From Smittia aterrima (lineage: Eukaryota; Arthropoda; Insecta; Diptera; Chironomidae): 64,000 nucleotides of DNA. Of the stretch, positions 24,330 to 35,653 are shown in pieces. Under the pieces are notes generated by a model. The model saw nothing but the letters and a program-made list of their open reading frames with translations. It searched no databases and was not told the DNA's origin. The translations under genes were made by a program, and so were the position numbers. The stretch spans positions 5,332,854 to 5,396,853 of the forward strand of contig CP093830.1 of assembly GCA_033063855.1 (NCBI GenBank), written 5' to 3'. Numbering within the stretch: the first letter of the stretch is position 1; each line of letters starts with the position of its first letter.

Positions 24330-26440
24330 ATGGACCCTGAAGAGCCTCTAGATCCAAGAATTCAGGTGAGATATCAATGGAAAAACCCCGCGAGAAAGGA
24401 AGTGATTTTATATCGCAAACGAGTTATCTGTGACGCGATGAATATAAACAATAATTCGCAATGTGTGTGAGTTGCTCGATAAACAGTTTTTTAAGCTGCT
24501 CACATTGCGACAAAGCGATGGGAACTTGAATATCATGAGTCACGTTTAGTTTGGTGACGAAATTTCAGTCACATTACTTATTTGATTATTTCGTGCGTCA
24601 ATCTATAAGACAAGAAACCTGTTTTGTGAAAGATCTTTTCTGCGTAAATAAATTTTTGTTCTTCGGGTCCAAGCATCTTCGTTTATTGCGACTTTGTTTT
24701 CGCTCATCCTTGTTTTCTTTTTCTCTCAACAGATCGAGTTAGAGAACTTGAATAGTTGCACTGACGACATAAACAAGTTGGAGATTGAGCTTGAGGTGAG
24801 ACAGGAAATGATTTGCAAGCAAAAACAAATTAAATTCTGACCTGGATTCCCTTTTCTCTTTATCCCTTCCTTCGTAATACAGGAAGCCAATGCAACCTTT
24901 CGCATTCTTCTGAATGAATCAACACGACGATTAAAATTGTCGGCTAAGAAACTCGGCAGCTCAATTGATAAATCCCGTCCCTATCACGATGCGCTAGAGA
25001 AAGCCCGCGTAGCTCAAATTGAATGTCAGAAAGCAGCTGCAAAATTCCAACGAGCAAACGGTGAGTTCGATCAACTTGTTATCTAATCGTAAAGTTTATT
25101 GTCTTCGTAATTTTTTCAGAAATTCACGCAGCAGCTAAGGAGACGGTTGCACTTGCAGAAGAGCGTTTTATGAGCAACTCTCATGAATGGCAGTTCGACA
25201 ATGCATGGCAGGAGATGCTCAACCATGCAACGTTAAAGGTAAACTTCCTTTTAACACCGACACGAAAATATTTCGCGGTCATAGCACACATTTCCCAAAA
25301 CAATTGTTGAGCGGGATTTGTGTGAATTCTCATACAAAAATTTCACTATGCCACACATTGTCTCGCATGGTTCGTTGCCCATCGATGACTATTGTTTTCG
25401 ACAGATGCAAATGTTTTCCCCTTCGCGAATAAAAACGGTGAAAATTTTCTGAATGAGAACATTTTTTTATCGTTGCTTCAGGTAATGGATGCAGAGAAAC
25501 AAAAGGCTGATTCTGGCGCCGATCACCACGAAAAGACACAAATATTTCATGCAGCTGAGTCTAAAGTGAGTTTGAATTTATTTTGGTTTGACTTAATTTA
25601 CATAAATTTCGATTGTTTTAGGTACAATATCAAGAGCAAAAGTTCAAATCGAGTATCGCAAAGTCTCGTTCCTACTTCGAGGAGAAGCAGATCTGTCAAG
25701 ATCAATTAAATACTCAGAAGGAGAGGATTCAACAACTTCAATCACTTCTGCAAAATGCAAAGTCTAAATACGCGACATCGTTGAAAAACCTCGAAATGAT
25801 TAGCGAGTCGATTCATAAGAAGCGTGGCGATTTGTTTGAAGCTCCGCCAGCGGGACTTGTTCGTGAGCCAGGAGTTGGAGCTGAGTCGCATGAAATTCCA
25901 GCGGAACCACAAAACCTTGAATTCAATTTGGATGATGTCGAGATTGACTCTAGAATACAGTCGCGTACTGAATCCAGAAGTCACTCACGAACTGTTTCTA
26001 GAACTCATTCGAGATCAGCGAGTCAATCACGACCATCAGACGTGAACGAGAGTGACTTGGAAGCGCTGCGTATGAAAGTAAAGAGTCTTGCGGTTCGTCC
26101 AATCGAAGGTGGAGATGGAAAACAAGATGAACAAGAGAGCTGGGAGTCAGAACTCAATGCGACAGTTGACAAGTTAGATCACTTGATGCTGTTGCGTGAG
26201 AAGAAACAAAACTTCATCCCTGAACCTTTAAGTTTACCACAATCGCCCGAACACACCATCGACAACAAGCCTATTAAGCAACTCAAGAAAGCTGATCCCC
26301 TTCCACTCGCGATCGTCAGTCTTCAGACGCTTCCAACATCGAACGCTTCACCACTAAACTCTAAGATCTTCAACGGGTCTGCAACGATTAATTGTGATAA
26401 CTTGATACACAAGAAGAAAAGGAAGTTGAGCTTACAATAA
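24330..26440 (+). CDS. pcs: SH3BP5 family Rab11 guanine-nucleotide exchange factor (parcas homologue)
   Basis: Six exons (24330-24365, 24733-24795, 24883-25060, 25120-25238, 25482-25565, 25622-26440) give 432 residues. The first two-thirds is the SH3BP5 coiled-coil domain: IELENLNSCTDDINKLEIEL, AAKKLGSSIDK-type helices, EEKQICQDQLNTQKERIQQL. In this family the coiled coil is a V-shaped Rab11 GEF; Drosophila parcas also affects Btk29A signalling and ring canals. After it comes a low-complexity Ser-Arg stretch (residues about 270-297, repeated SR/SRT/SRS), then an acidic segment and a basic C-terminus (KKKRKLSLQ). All exon phases agree. The N-terminal exon is only 12 codons; its ATG is preceded by an A-rich context (TTACA). 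Confidence 0.9.
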
Positions 26441-26934
26441 ATGAAAGATAACTCTTTAACGAGGTGTGCTCGTCTAACGAACAAGTATTACAACAGTTGC
26501 CACCCTCCCCTTCACAAATTAAAAAGAAAAATCTTAAAACCTTAATTCAGATTATCAGATAAGAAAGATTTATTTTAAACAGAGAAAGTTTTATTAGAAG
26601 TTGTAGGCTCAATGCAAAATTCAACAAATTTTATTTTTCTTGTCTTCGTCAATGAAGTTTTAATTCAATAAAATGATAAACACATCAGTTTAATTAATTA
26701 GACAGAAGAAACGAAAAGTGTTTTGTGAAATTTAGGTGAAGATAAGAATGATTATGATTGATTAGATTCTCATCATTTCCCTGGAAAAGTTTCTTTGGTC
26801 CAAAGTCTGAAAGTTGTGTGTGTGTTAGTAATTCGAGGGGCAATCGACTTCCAAGTTTTCGCTAAAAAATATTTCTCGTCGTGCTTCGCACGGAAATTAT
26901 TCTATTCATTATTTAACTAGTTTTAACTGTGAAA
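26441..26934. other. Intergenic spacer between pcs and eIF3b
   Basis: It contains AATAAA near 26667 for pcs, then the eIF3b promoter region and leader. No TATA box is evident, as is usual for a housekeeping gene. Confidence 0.4.
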
Positions 26935-29282
26935 ATGGCGAGGAAACGAAACGAAGAATATATCGGAGAAGATGATGATGGCGAATTTGAAGAAGAGCCT
27001 TTCGAGTCGTACGAGGATCCACCAGATTTCGTTGATGAAGTTGATGATGAAGGTAAGAGCCACGAATTCAAAAATGTGGAAAGCTTTTTTAAGCCGAAAT
27101 TCGTTTTCCCGGAGTGTGAATTAAAGTGAAAAGTGTACATCAAATCTCGATAATCGAGCAGTTTAGTTCTCATCTCGGGAAAAGTCTTGTTGACCGGAAA
27201 ATAATTAAATTTTCTTTCTAACCTCTAAATGATTTTTTTCCGCAGAGCTCCTTGGAGATTTTCTGAAAAAGAAGCCTTGTGAGACTGATGGCATGGAAAA
27301 TGTTGTTGTCGTCGATGAAGTCCCAAAAGTTGAACCAGCACGTCAAGAGAAGTTGGAAAATGTTCTCAAGAAATTGTTCTCGACTGTCGGCGACATCGTA
27401 AACGTTTACTATCCTAAAGAAGACAATGGTTACACGAAAGGATACTGCTTCATTGAATACAAGACACCATCGCAAGCTGAAGAAGCTTGCAAGGTTTACA
27501 CTGGCTATCGCTTAGATAAGACGCATACTCTGCTTGTGAATGTCTTCACGGATTTCCAGAAATATGCTGAAATCCCAATTGATTGGACTCCACCAACACC
27601 TCAACCATACACTCCGAACGTCGACTTATACAGCTTCCTTACTGAACCCGATGCGTACGATCAATATTGTGTTGTCGTTGATAATGGAAATTCACCTTCG
27701 ATGGTTCAATTCTGGGAGAATTCATTGCCTGATCCGAACGAGCTCCACCGCAAAGACAAGTTCACTGAGCAGACAGTGAAGTGGTCACCACTCGGAACCT
27801 ACATTGTAGCTTTCCATAAACAGGGAGTTGCAATCTGGGGAGGACCTCAATTCCAGCGCATCAACAAGTTCCCGCATCCTGGTACAACTCATGTTGACTT
27901 CTCGCCCAAGGAAAACTTTATTGTCACCTATGGATCAGCTGGAGCTAGCGGTGGTAGCAAAGTCATTATTTGGGACATCAGAACTGGTCAAGAAAAACGA
28001 GGATTCGTTGCTGATGCTCAAAACCCTTCGTCAATCTTCCGCTGGTCGAATGATGATAAATACGTGGCCTCAATGGGCGATGGTGCCATTCACATCTACG
28101 AGACCGACACTTTCTTCTTGCTTGAAAAGAAGTCTCTCAAGATTCCAGGCATTCGTGGCTTCGCATGGTCCCCGACTGATAACATCATCGCTTACTGGGT
28201 TGCTGAGCAAACTGATGTCCCCGCTAAAGTAACGCTGATGGAAATTCCCAAGAAGCGTGAAATCCGAACGAAGAACTTGTTCAACGTTGCTGATTGTAAA
28301 ATTCACTGGCAGAAGTCGGGAGATTACCTTTGCGTGAAAGTCGATCGTTTCAGCAAATCGAAGAAGGGCGGCGGACATAAAGATCAAGATGTTAAATTCC
28401 TCGGCATGTTCTACAACTTTGAGATTTTCCACATGCGCGAGAAGGATATCCCTGTTGATTCAGTGGAAATCAAGGAGCCAATCGGAGCTTTCGCATGGGA
28501 ACCTATTGGCGACAAGTTCGCGATTATTCATGGTGAAGGATCAGTTGGCTCAAATGTCAGTTTCTACGAAGCGAAGAAGGGACAAAAAGTGTCTCTCGTA
28601 AAGAAGATGGAACGTAAAGCAGCTACTCATCTCTTCTGGTCACCACGAGGTGGTTTCATTGTGCTTGCCAACTGCTCGCAAGGGACCTTTGAGTTCGTTG
28701 ATACCGGAGACTTCACCGTTATGGCGATTGGCGATCATCACGGAGCTTTCCAATGCGAGTGGGATCCAACTGGTCGTTATGTCGCCACTGGGCTTAGCGC
28801 ATACAAAGTCAAAGATGATCACAGCTACTACATCTGGAACTTCCAAGGTCGCAATCTTCGTCGCGTCAACCTCAAGTCTTTCCTTCAACTGTTCTGGCGT
28901 CCACGACCTCAAACGTTGTTGTCAGATACTCAGCAGAAGGAGATCAAGAAAACATTGAAGAAATATTACCCGCAATTTGAAGCAAAGGATCGTGTCCGTC
29001 AAACAAGAGCAAGCAAAGAGCTGCTGGAGAAGAGAGCAAAGTTGCGCGAAGAGTTTGCCGAATATCGTCAGAAGAGAATTCAAGATTACGAGAAGTTAAA
29101 GGTCAAGCGATTGGAGCTTAGAAATCGTAAGTTCAACAACTCGAATTTAATTCGCTTCAAAACTAAATCCACTTTATTTTCTTTTAGACATCGATACCGA
29201 CAATTTGGAAGCTGATGAAAACAACCTTGAAGAAGAATCTGTTGAATGTTTAGTTCGCGAAGAAACGACAGTAATCGACTAG
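26935..29282 (+). CDS. eIF3b: Eukaryotic translation initiation factor 3 subunit B
   Basis: Exons 26935-27052, 27246-29126 and 29188-29282 give 697 residues, the usual size for insect eIF3b. An acidic N-terminus (EDDDGEFEEEPFE) is followed by a non-canonical RRM (about residues 55-140; KGYCFIEYKTPSQAEEA) that contacts eIF3j/eIF3a in the family. A nine-bladed beta-propeller follows (repeats such as KWSPLGTYIVAFHKQGVAIW and CEWDPTGRYVATG), then a C-terminal helical tail (EEFAEYRQKRIQDYEKLK) that binds eIF3i/eIF3g. The start at 26935 gives MARKRNEEY; the frame extends two codons further up but only to a non-ATG codon. It is a core subunit of the 43S pre-initiation complex. The last exon adds an acidic end after LRNRHIDTD; reading through the intron instead would give a wrong basic tail. 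Confidence 0.96.
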
Positions 29283-29924
29283 ATATAAATTTTTGCCAAT
29301 CAATCACCCTCAACATCTTTAATAGTGATTTTCTGAAAGCAAGAAAATAAATGAGACAATTTTAAAAGAAATAAGAAACGAACAATATTAAACAAGTGAA
29401 GAAAGTGAAAGTGTGAAGAACCCAACAACAAACTTCACACGACAAACGAAGTAAAGTGAATTTCATTGAGAAAACATTTGAATTTTCTTCTTTGCACTTA
29501 ATCGTATTTAAATCGTCGTTTAGCCAACTTTCGACCGATGATTGATAACTGTAGCAACATGTATTTGATAAATAAAATGGACATTTGGTATATCAAAATA
29601 AAGATGAGAAGGCGAAAAACAAACGACGACTTGTTGCTCTCAAGGAAACTGCGATGAGAATTCATTTCAGCGCTTACCTCAAAAAATATTTTTTTCATGC
29701 CAAAGTCATTTTTTCCATTTTCACAATTCACGTCCAGAAATCCATTTCTATGACTATTTCAAATCCTAATTTTTTGTAATTGATGTTGTGAAAGATTCAA
29801 GAAGTTTTGCTCTTCGTACTTAGACATTATCAAGTTTTCTACGTTGAATCTTTGAAACGATGATTTGCGGCTTGGACGAGAGATGCATGTTTGCGATGGA
29901 AACTTTTCAAGGATATCTTGAGAG

Positions 29925-29958
29925 TATAAAGGCTCCTCAGCTACTCGACTGATAGTCA
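29925..29958 (+). promoter_or_regulatory. Core promoter (TATA + initiator) of the odorant receptor gene
   Basis: TATAAAG at 29925 and an arthropod initiator TCAGTA with A at 29958, spacing 33 bases. The leader to the ATG at 29980 would be only 22 bases. Confidence 0.65.
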
Positions 29959-29979
29959 GTACTTTGTGAGTTGTTAAAA

Positions 29980-31381
29980 ATGTTGTGGAAAAATCTTGAA
30001 TTGAAAAAGTTATATCAAAACTGTGACTTGACAGATTTTAAGCCGTTCGAGGAATATTTCACATTCCTTCTGACTTGCTCTGGTTACAATGTACTGCACA
30101 ATGAGACATTTGCATCAAAGAGGTGTCGTTTCACTATCGGAGTCGTTTTCTCCTCAACGATAATTGGATTCTTGTCGTCACTTCTCGTTATTTGGAAGTA
30201 CGCAAATGATCTGGAAGCTATCATCATGGGCTCAATCACAATGATTATGTGTGTTCAAATGCTTTCGAAACTTTCTGAACTGTACCTCCATCGCAAGGAT
30301 CACAGCGAGATGATTTCAATTGTCTTGCAACAAACCAAAGATCTTGAGACAGATCGTCGACTTCACAAAATCGGAGCTGTTAACTACCGAAGAGCTCAGT
30401 TCTATATTTCAATATCATCAGTCAGCTATCTCTCCGCTTTGGCTTCATTAGCAATTTACCCGTTCATCCCACTTTACTTTCAAGGAGAGTTTAAATTAGC
30501 TGTGAATGTTGAGTTGCCGGGAACCAATCACAAGGAAGCCATTGGCTTCACCATTAACTACATTTATTCAACGATGCTCGCGACGGTTTGCTGCTTAATG
30601 ATTCTTGGTAAAAATAAATTTCGGTTTTTAGAAGTATTTTTAAAGAAATTGATATCTTGATTCAGCTTACGACGTTCTCATCTACATGTACGTCTTTCAT
30701 ATTTCGGGAAGGTTTCAGATACTTGAAGAAGAGTTGACACAACTCGGAGACTTCAGTAGTGCTTACAATACTCAAGCCAAACAGAATAAATTGATCATCA
30801 AATGCGCAATGCTTCATTCGGAAACACTGCAGTGAGGACTACATATTCCTAAATATTAAATGACGAATTAAATATTTCCTAATTATCTAGGTTTGTTCGT
30901 CGCTGCTCACAACTATTCTCAACAGTTTATTGCTTCGTTTGGATCTCAGACTTTGTCGTCATTTGCATTTCATTCTTTCATATGCAATTGGTAAATTTTA
31001 GCTTGGAAAATGAAGAAATTTGATTTCAACGGTTTTTCCTTTGCTTAGGTTGTTTTCGCGAGCTCTGGATTAATGTTTATTGCAGGAATCGTTCAAAGCT
31101 TCATGTTCTCTAACTGTGGACAAATCGTTTGCAATGCATCTGAAAGCTGTTCTCGAGCCATTTACAATTCTTACTGGTACGCTCTTACTCGCATCGATCA
31201 ACGGAAAATTGTTCTCTTCATGCTAACGCAATCGCAAGGCGGATATGCAGGAAACATTGGCTTCACCGCAGGAGGATTTCCAGTTTCTCTCGCCCTTTTC
31301 ATGAACGTAAGTCTGAAAATCGTAAAAGTATTCGCACAGCGTTATTGTCTTGATGGTTTTATTAAAAATTATTTTATTTAA
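29980..31381 (+). CDS. Odorant receptor (7tm_6 family)
   Basis: Exons 29980-30607, 30666-30831, 30891-30990 and 31049-31381 give 408 residues, the usual size. It is an insect seven-helix olfactory receptor, an odour-gated cation channel subunit that works with Orco in olfactory neuron dendrites; the N-terminus is cytosolic in this family. Features: several hydrophobic helices (for example residues about 50-70, 82-100, 136-160), an intracellular segment (ILEEELTQLGDFS), and the C-terminal family motif region CNASESCSRAIYNSYWYAL, then IVLFMLTQSQ and FTAGGFPVSLALFMN. The start is the ATG at 29980; upstream codons in frame are not ATG. The final residues are uncertain: reading through 31307 gives VSLKIVKVFAQRY and ends at 31381, while a GTAAGT there could splice to a short last exon. 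The closest fly receptor is not identifiable by eye. Confidence 0.88.
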
Positions 31382-31683
31382 ATGTTTTTTTGTTTGTTTT
31401 TAAATTGTAAGATTTTTCCACTTCCTCCATTTTAATGTGTTGCTTTTACTCTATGAATTTTCCAAACCACGAAAGAAAAACCCTTGAAGAAGTTCCTTCG
31501 TTTACGATTAAAGATTACGCAAAAAAAGTGTTTTTCATTTCGGGATGCGACGACGACTTAAACGAAGGAAACAAAAGTTGAACTTTTGAAAGTAAAAATT
31601 TTGCGTGTGTATCTGTATGAAGAAAGGGGAGGGAAGGGAGATGCTCCTTTTGTGGGGCGACAAAAAGCGTTATGAGATCCAGT
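31382..31683. other. Short intergenic stretch between the odorant receptor and HMG gene 1
   Basis: Convergent 3' ends. It probably contains the 3' UTR of the HMG gene on minus. No other feature. Confidence 0.4.
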
Positions 31684-32028
31684 TTAGTCGGACTCCTCTT
31701 CTTCGGAACCTTCCTCTGAGTCGGCGGCCTTCTTGCTCTTCTTTGGAGGTGCTTTCTTAGCTGGAGCCTTGCCTCGTTTCTTTCCAGTTGGTGCGCTCTT
31801 GTCACCTCCGTTTCTTTCAAAGTCTTTCATGTCCGACTCGTACTGTTTCTTAACGGCTGCTGCTTTGGTTTCCCATTCGCTCTTATCCTTCATGTTACGC
31901 CATAATTCTCCCCCCTTCTTTGCGATGTCTGTGACTTTGAAGTCGGGATTTTCCTTCTTGATGGACTCGCGAGCGCTGTTGAGCCAGATCATGTAAGCTG
32001 AAAGGGGACGCTTTGGTCTGTCTGCCAT
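31684..32028 (-). CDS. HMGB-type chromatin protein (HmgD/HmgZ-like), copy 1
   Basis: A single coding exon of 114 residues. One HMG box (residues about 1-75: MADRPKRPLSAYMIWLNSAR, then GELWRNMKDKSEWETKAA) is followed by a basic Lys/Ala/Pro stretch (KKRGKAPAKKAPPKKSKKA) and an acidic tail (EEGSEEEESD). This is the layout of insect HmgD, HmgZ and chironomid cHMG1 proteins, which bind and bend DNA without sequence preference and act in chromatin compaction. The leader is spliced: an acceptor (CTCTAG) lies 9 bases before the ATG. The paralogue at 34268-33939 has the same design and a similar leader acceptor. Which corresponds to HmgD and which to HmgZ cannot be assigned. Confidence 0.95.
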   Translation of the reverse strand: MADRPKRPLSAYMIWLNSARESIKKENPDFKVTDIAKKGGELWRNMKDKSEWETKAAAVKKQYESDMKDFERNGGDKSAPTGKKRGKAPAKKAPPKKSKKAADSEEGSEEEESD

Positions 32029-32040
32029 TTTATTTTTCTA

Positions 32041-33938
32041 GAGAAAAATGAGACGAAAAAAATGTGATTAAAACGTAATTAAACTTCTTTAGTTAATGCG
32101 ATCCTCGCTAGCTCCAACCAAAAATCCTCTTCACATACATTTTTCCTTCAGTACTTTTTATACCACTCAAACAAACTTCTCTGCTCTGAACAAAATGCTT
32201 CGAAGTGAAGAATATGAAAAGTTGGCTTGGGAATGAACTTGCGAGTGTGTGGCGGGTCGTTCAATTGTGTTAAGTTTCGTTGGTGTTAGTTACCTTTTCG
32301 ATTTGCGAAGTGAAAATGTGCCAATTGAAGTTTTTATGATTTTCTGAAGACTTTTCCTTCGGAATTGATACGACTGATGATGCAGAAGACTTGCTGATAC
32401 TTCTCACAACACTTCTGGATATTTATTTTATTTTAATAACGCTTATATTCACTTGAAACGAAGAGCGAAGTCTTTACAATAAGCGGCGTCTGAAAACTCT
32501 GAGGCGAATGAAAGCGAGGGGCAAATAATTATTCAGCAACTCAGCAGATGTTCGTACGTCGGGTTTGTCACATGAAATTATCAATGGGTACTCGAATATC
32601 TTTTTTAGAAACACGTTTCTAAAGAATTAAATTAGATTGAGAAAGATTAATTTGTATGAAAATGTTCGGGACCCTAACCAAAGTTCCTCCCCATCTCGAA
32701 GACTCTCGACTTCTATGAATTTCCATATAAATCGATTTTCTAAAACTTTACAGAAACTTTTCACCGTCGCAGGATGAGCTAATGATACAGGATAATCTCT
32801 GCCAGTCTTATGAAAAATCCCACATACCCAATCTTCATTCTAAAGTGCCACGCGAGCTGTAATTTAGATTTTGTGGCCCGAAATGAACAATAAAATCCGT
32901 TAGCATTTTGTTCAGAAAAAATCATGTAATACACTCTCATGTAGCGTTCTTACGATATCTTTATTTCATGTAGCGACATAAACCAACACATCGAGCTTCG
33001 TGTATTTCATATGTTTTACGTACAGCACCGTCTAAAAATCCGATTTCATACAAAATGCTTCGAAATAATTTTTTTCATACAAAAATGCTTCGAACAAAAT
33101 GCTTGCAATGGCCTGGTACAAATTTTCCTTCAGCGCTTTTAGATTTTTCGTGGAGTTTCTTCAGAAAGTGGGACTGTCAGTCACAGATTCCTTCGGAAAA
33201 GTCGTGGCTCTGGCCGAAAGACGGCATTTTCAAGATATACCTAATGGCCGCTGATTCCACTTTTATTGAAAATTTTCGATTTTTTCCGAAATATGGAAGC
33301 TTGAACCAAGCTAAGCAAAGGAAATTTTCTTGCTCAGAACACGCGAACATGTGTGAGTTATATGAGAAGTTTCACTTTGGCTCGGCGGATCGCGAATTCT
33401 TTACAGGAGCTGGAAGTTGGATCTGAATGCATTTTTACGACGTATTTTCATTAATATTGTCTCAGATTTTTACGTAGAGAGGGAAAAACAAAATGAAGTC
33501 AGAAATCGATAAAGGCCGCGGATCGCAATCCTAACGGTTTTTCCTTCTCAGCGCTCGCAAGGACGACGATCGCTTAGTCACTGAAATATTTTTTCCCACC
33601 AAAAATGCATTTTCCATGTTAATTTGTACATTTCTCGTTTTATTCAAATTTTTCTACGACAAAAAAAAATAAAGCGTCAAACATATTTAAGTCTATAAAG
33701 AACAGTGCTTTGTAGATGTTAAAGATACAATTCAATGTTTCTCCTTTTTTCTCTAAATATTACTTTAATGGAGCCTCGTGAGTCGAGACGCAAGAAAATC
33801 TTATAATTAGGGGAAAAAAACCTAAGCAAATCTTAACTGCAGTTCAATGAGAGATAATGAGGTTTGTAATGTGAAAGGGATATTTAAATTACGTTGGATC
33901 TCATCGAGCGTTGGGATCCATGGCCTGAGCTTAATAAT
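32041..33938. other. Spacer between the two HMG genes with short repeats and one unassigned ORF
   Basis: It holds the promoter and leader of HMG copy 1 and the 3' UTR of copy 2. The phrase CAAAATGCTTCGAA recurs (about 32194, 33053, and with one extra A near 33080), and ATGTAGCG occurs twice (32940, 32969). A plus-strand frame of 123 codons (33055-33426) has no recognisable homology. Its base composition is less AT-rich than its surroundings. It could be a decayed mobile-element fragment. Confidence 0.35.
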
Positions 33939-34268
33939 TTAATCGGACTCGTCTTCCTCGTCTTCTGAAGCTCCCTTCTTGCTCTTCTTTGCTGGGGCTT
34001 TCTTTGCAGCTCCCTTGCGTTTCTTGCTCTTTTCTTCGGGACCGCCACCGTTGCGTTCAAACTCCTGGAGAGCCTTGATGTAATTTTGCTTGGCTGTAGC
34101 TGCTTTGGTTTCCCATTCGCTCTTGTCCTTAAGTCCACGCCACAATTCTCCACCGCGCTTGGCGACTTCTGTGACTTTGTAGTCAGGGTTCTCTTTCTTG
34201 ATGGACTCGCGAGCGCTGTTGAGCCAGATCATGTATGCTGAGAGGGGACGCTTGGGTCTTTCTGCCAT
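33939..34268 (-). CDS. HMGB-type chromatin protein (HmgD/HmgZ-like), copy 2
   Basis: A single coding exon of 109 residues. The HMG box (MAERPKRPLSAYMIWLNSAR, then WRGLKDKSEWETKAATAK) is nearly the same as copy 1 over the first helix. It differs more in helix 3 (NYIKALQEFERNGGG against QYESDMKDFERNGGD). A Lys/Ala linker (KRKGAAKKAPAKKSKKGA) and an acidic tail (EDEEDESD) follow. A spliced leader is suggested by CTTTTCACAG about 22 bases before the ATG. It is a tandem paralogue of the gene at 32028 in the same orientation, 1.9 kb apart. Confidence 0.95.
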   Translation of the reverse strand: MAERPKRPLSAYMIWLNSARESIKKENPDYKVTEVAKRGGELWRGLKDKSEWETKAATAKQNYIKALQEFERNGGGPEEKSKKRKGAAKKAPAKKSKKGASEDEEDESD

Positions 34269-35338
34269 TTTATTTTTTGTTGATAATCTGTGAAAAGGGG
34301 AATTAATTAAAATTCAATTTAATAAACTCAAGCCTCGAAAGAAGAGAAAATTTCGGTTACGTTTGCTACGAAGAGAAGTGTAAACAAGCGCTGTGTGTAC
34401 GTGAAAGAAGGAAGGGAGAAGAACGAAAAACCGAAGCGTTCTTTTCTCCATACAAAATGGCTTGATGGAAAATGAAAATTTTGCTTTTTCTTCAACAGCT
34501 TCTTAAGTGGACGTACACTTTCTGCGCTTTTCTCATCGAAACAATTTAAGTAAAAGACGAAGCCATCGACTTTAGATCACAGCTTAATGTATTTTCAGAA
34601 ATCTGGCAACTTACCGCTTTTTTTCCTTTGCTTGAACTTTTGTTGTTTACAACTTATTCGACTGAACTCGGAGATGTGAATGAGAATGCTTTCACGAACA
34701 AAGTAAGAAGAAGTGAAAATGACGCACGGCGACGCCAGAAAAATAGCGCACGAGGGAATTTTTCCGTTAAATGTTAATTAAAGATATTAATTATTTTGAT
34801 TAATTGTAGATGAAGATAACTTTCATTACATCTGTTATTGCATGAATAATCGTAAAATGACTTAATTTCAACAAATTAATGTCGAGATTATGCTTTAAAA
34901 TTGAAAAAACTAAGTCGATGAAGGTTTTATTGTATTACAAAGCATTTATTAGTATTGAGATGCAATCAGCTTTAACAATTCGTAATTAGTTTATCTAGAA
35001 ATCATCCGCAAATAAAGAATAAAAGCAAAATTAAATTCATTGTTTTTATTAAAGTTTAACGATGAAATATTTGAAATCACGCGGCATCTTTTCATTTTTA
35101 GCGGGAATTTGCTAAAAACAGGAAATCCGAAGTCGACAGTGGATTCTAGTTAAGACGACCGCTAGCTCATTTATTGATTTAATACTAAACTTGATATTAG
35201 AATCTCTGAAGTTGATTGTGAAAGCAATTAAATCGACTTTTAAAATTTGATGACGCCAGTCGAAGTTTGCATTTGCGATGATACGAAGGCCCTCAAAAAG
35301 TCGATACAGCAGAAAGCACCTCCATGTTTGATTTCGTT
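34269..35338. other. Divergent intergenic region between HMG copy 2 and pAbp
   Basis: It should hold the HMG copy 2 promoter on minus and upstream control DNA for pAbp on plus. A GCGGGAA word occurs at 35101. No coding sequence is supported. Confidence 0.45.
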
Positions 35339-35372
35339 TCAGTCGCGGTTAGAGAATCAGACGAGAAAGTCC
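35339..35372 (+). promoter_or_regulatory. Initiator + DPE core promoter of pAbp
   Basis: TCAGTC with A+1 at 35341, and AGTCC at 35368-35372, exactly +28 to +32. This fits the DPE consensus RGWYV at its required spacing. No TATA box lies upstream. The predicted leader runs from 35341 to a donor at 35582/35583. Confidence 0.65.
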
Positions 35373-35410
35373 TCTACAAAAAAAGCACATTTTAATTTAA
35401 TTTTCGTGCA

Positions 35411-35515
35411 GTAAAATAACAAAAAAAAAACCAAAAAAATATAAAAATCATTAAAAATCTGCTAAAAAAATATAAAACACTTCAAAAAAACCCCAAAATA
35501 TCAACAAAAAAAGAA
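35411..35515 (+). promoter_or_regulatory. A-rich tract in the pAbp 5' leader (likely autoregulatory element)
   Basis: Seven or more oligo(A) runs of 5-10 bases, separated by short spacers, lie in the first leader exon. In vertebrates PABPC1 binds an A-rich 5' UTR element in its own mRNA and represses translation; the position and composition match that arrangement. A leader intron follows (35583-35646). Confidence 0.65.
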
Positions 35516-35653
35516 ACTCGTGCTGATTTCCTTCGCTTTCTAATTTTTTTCGGTTCTGTTTGAAACGTGTCGAGTGAAAAAAGTGAGTTGGCATCGTCTT
35601 CCTATCGATCTAGTGCTTGTATCTAACTAAATCAATCGATTTTTAGCTCAACA

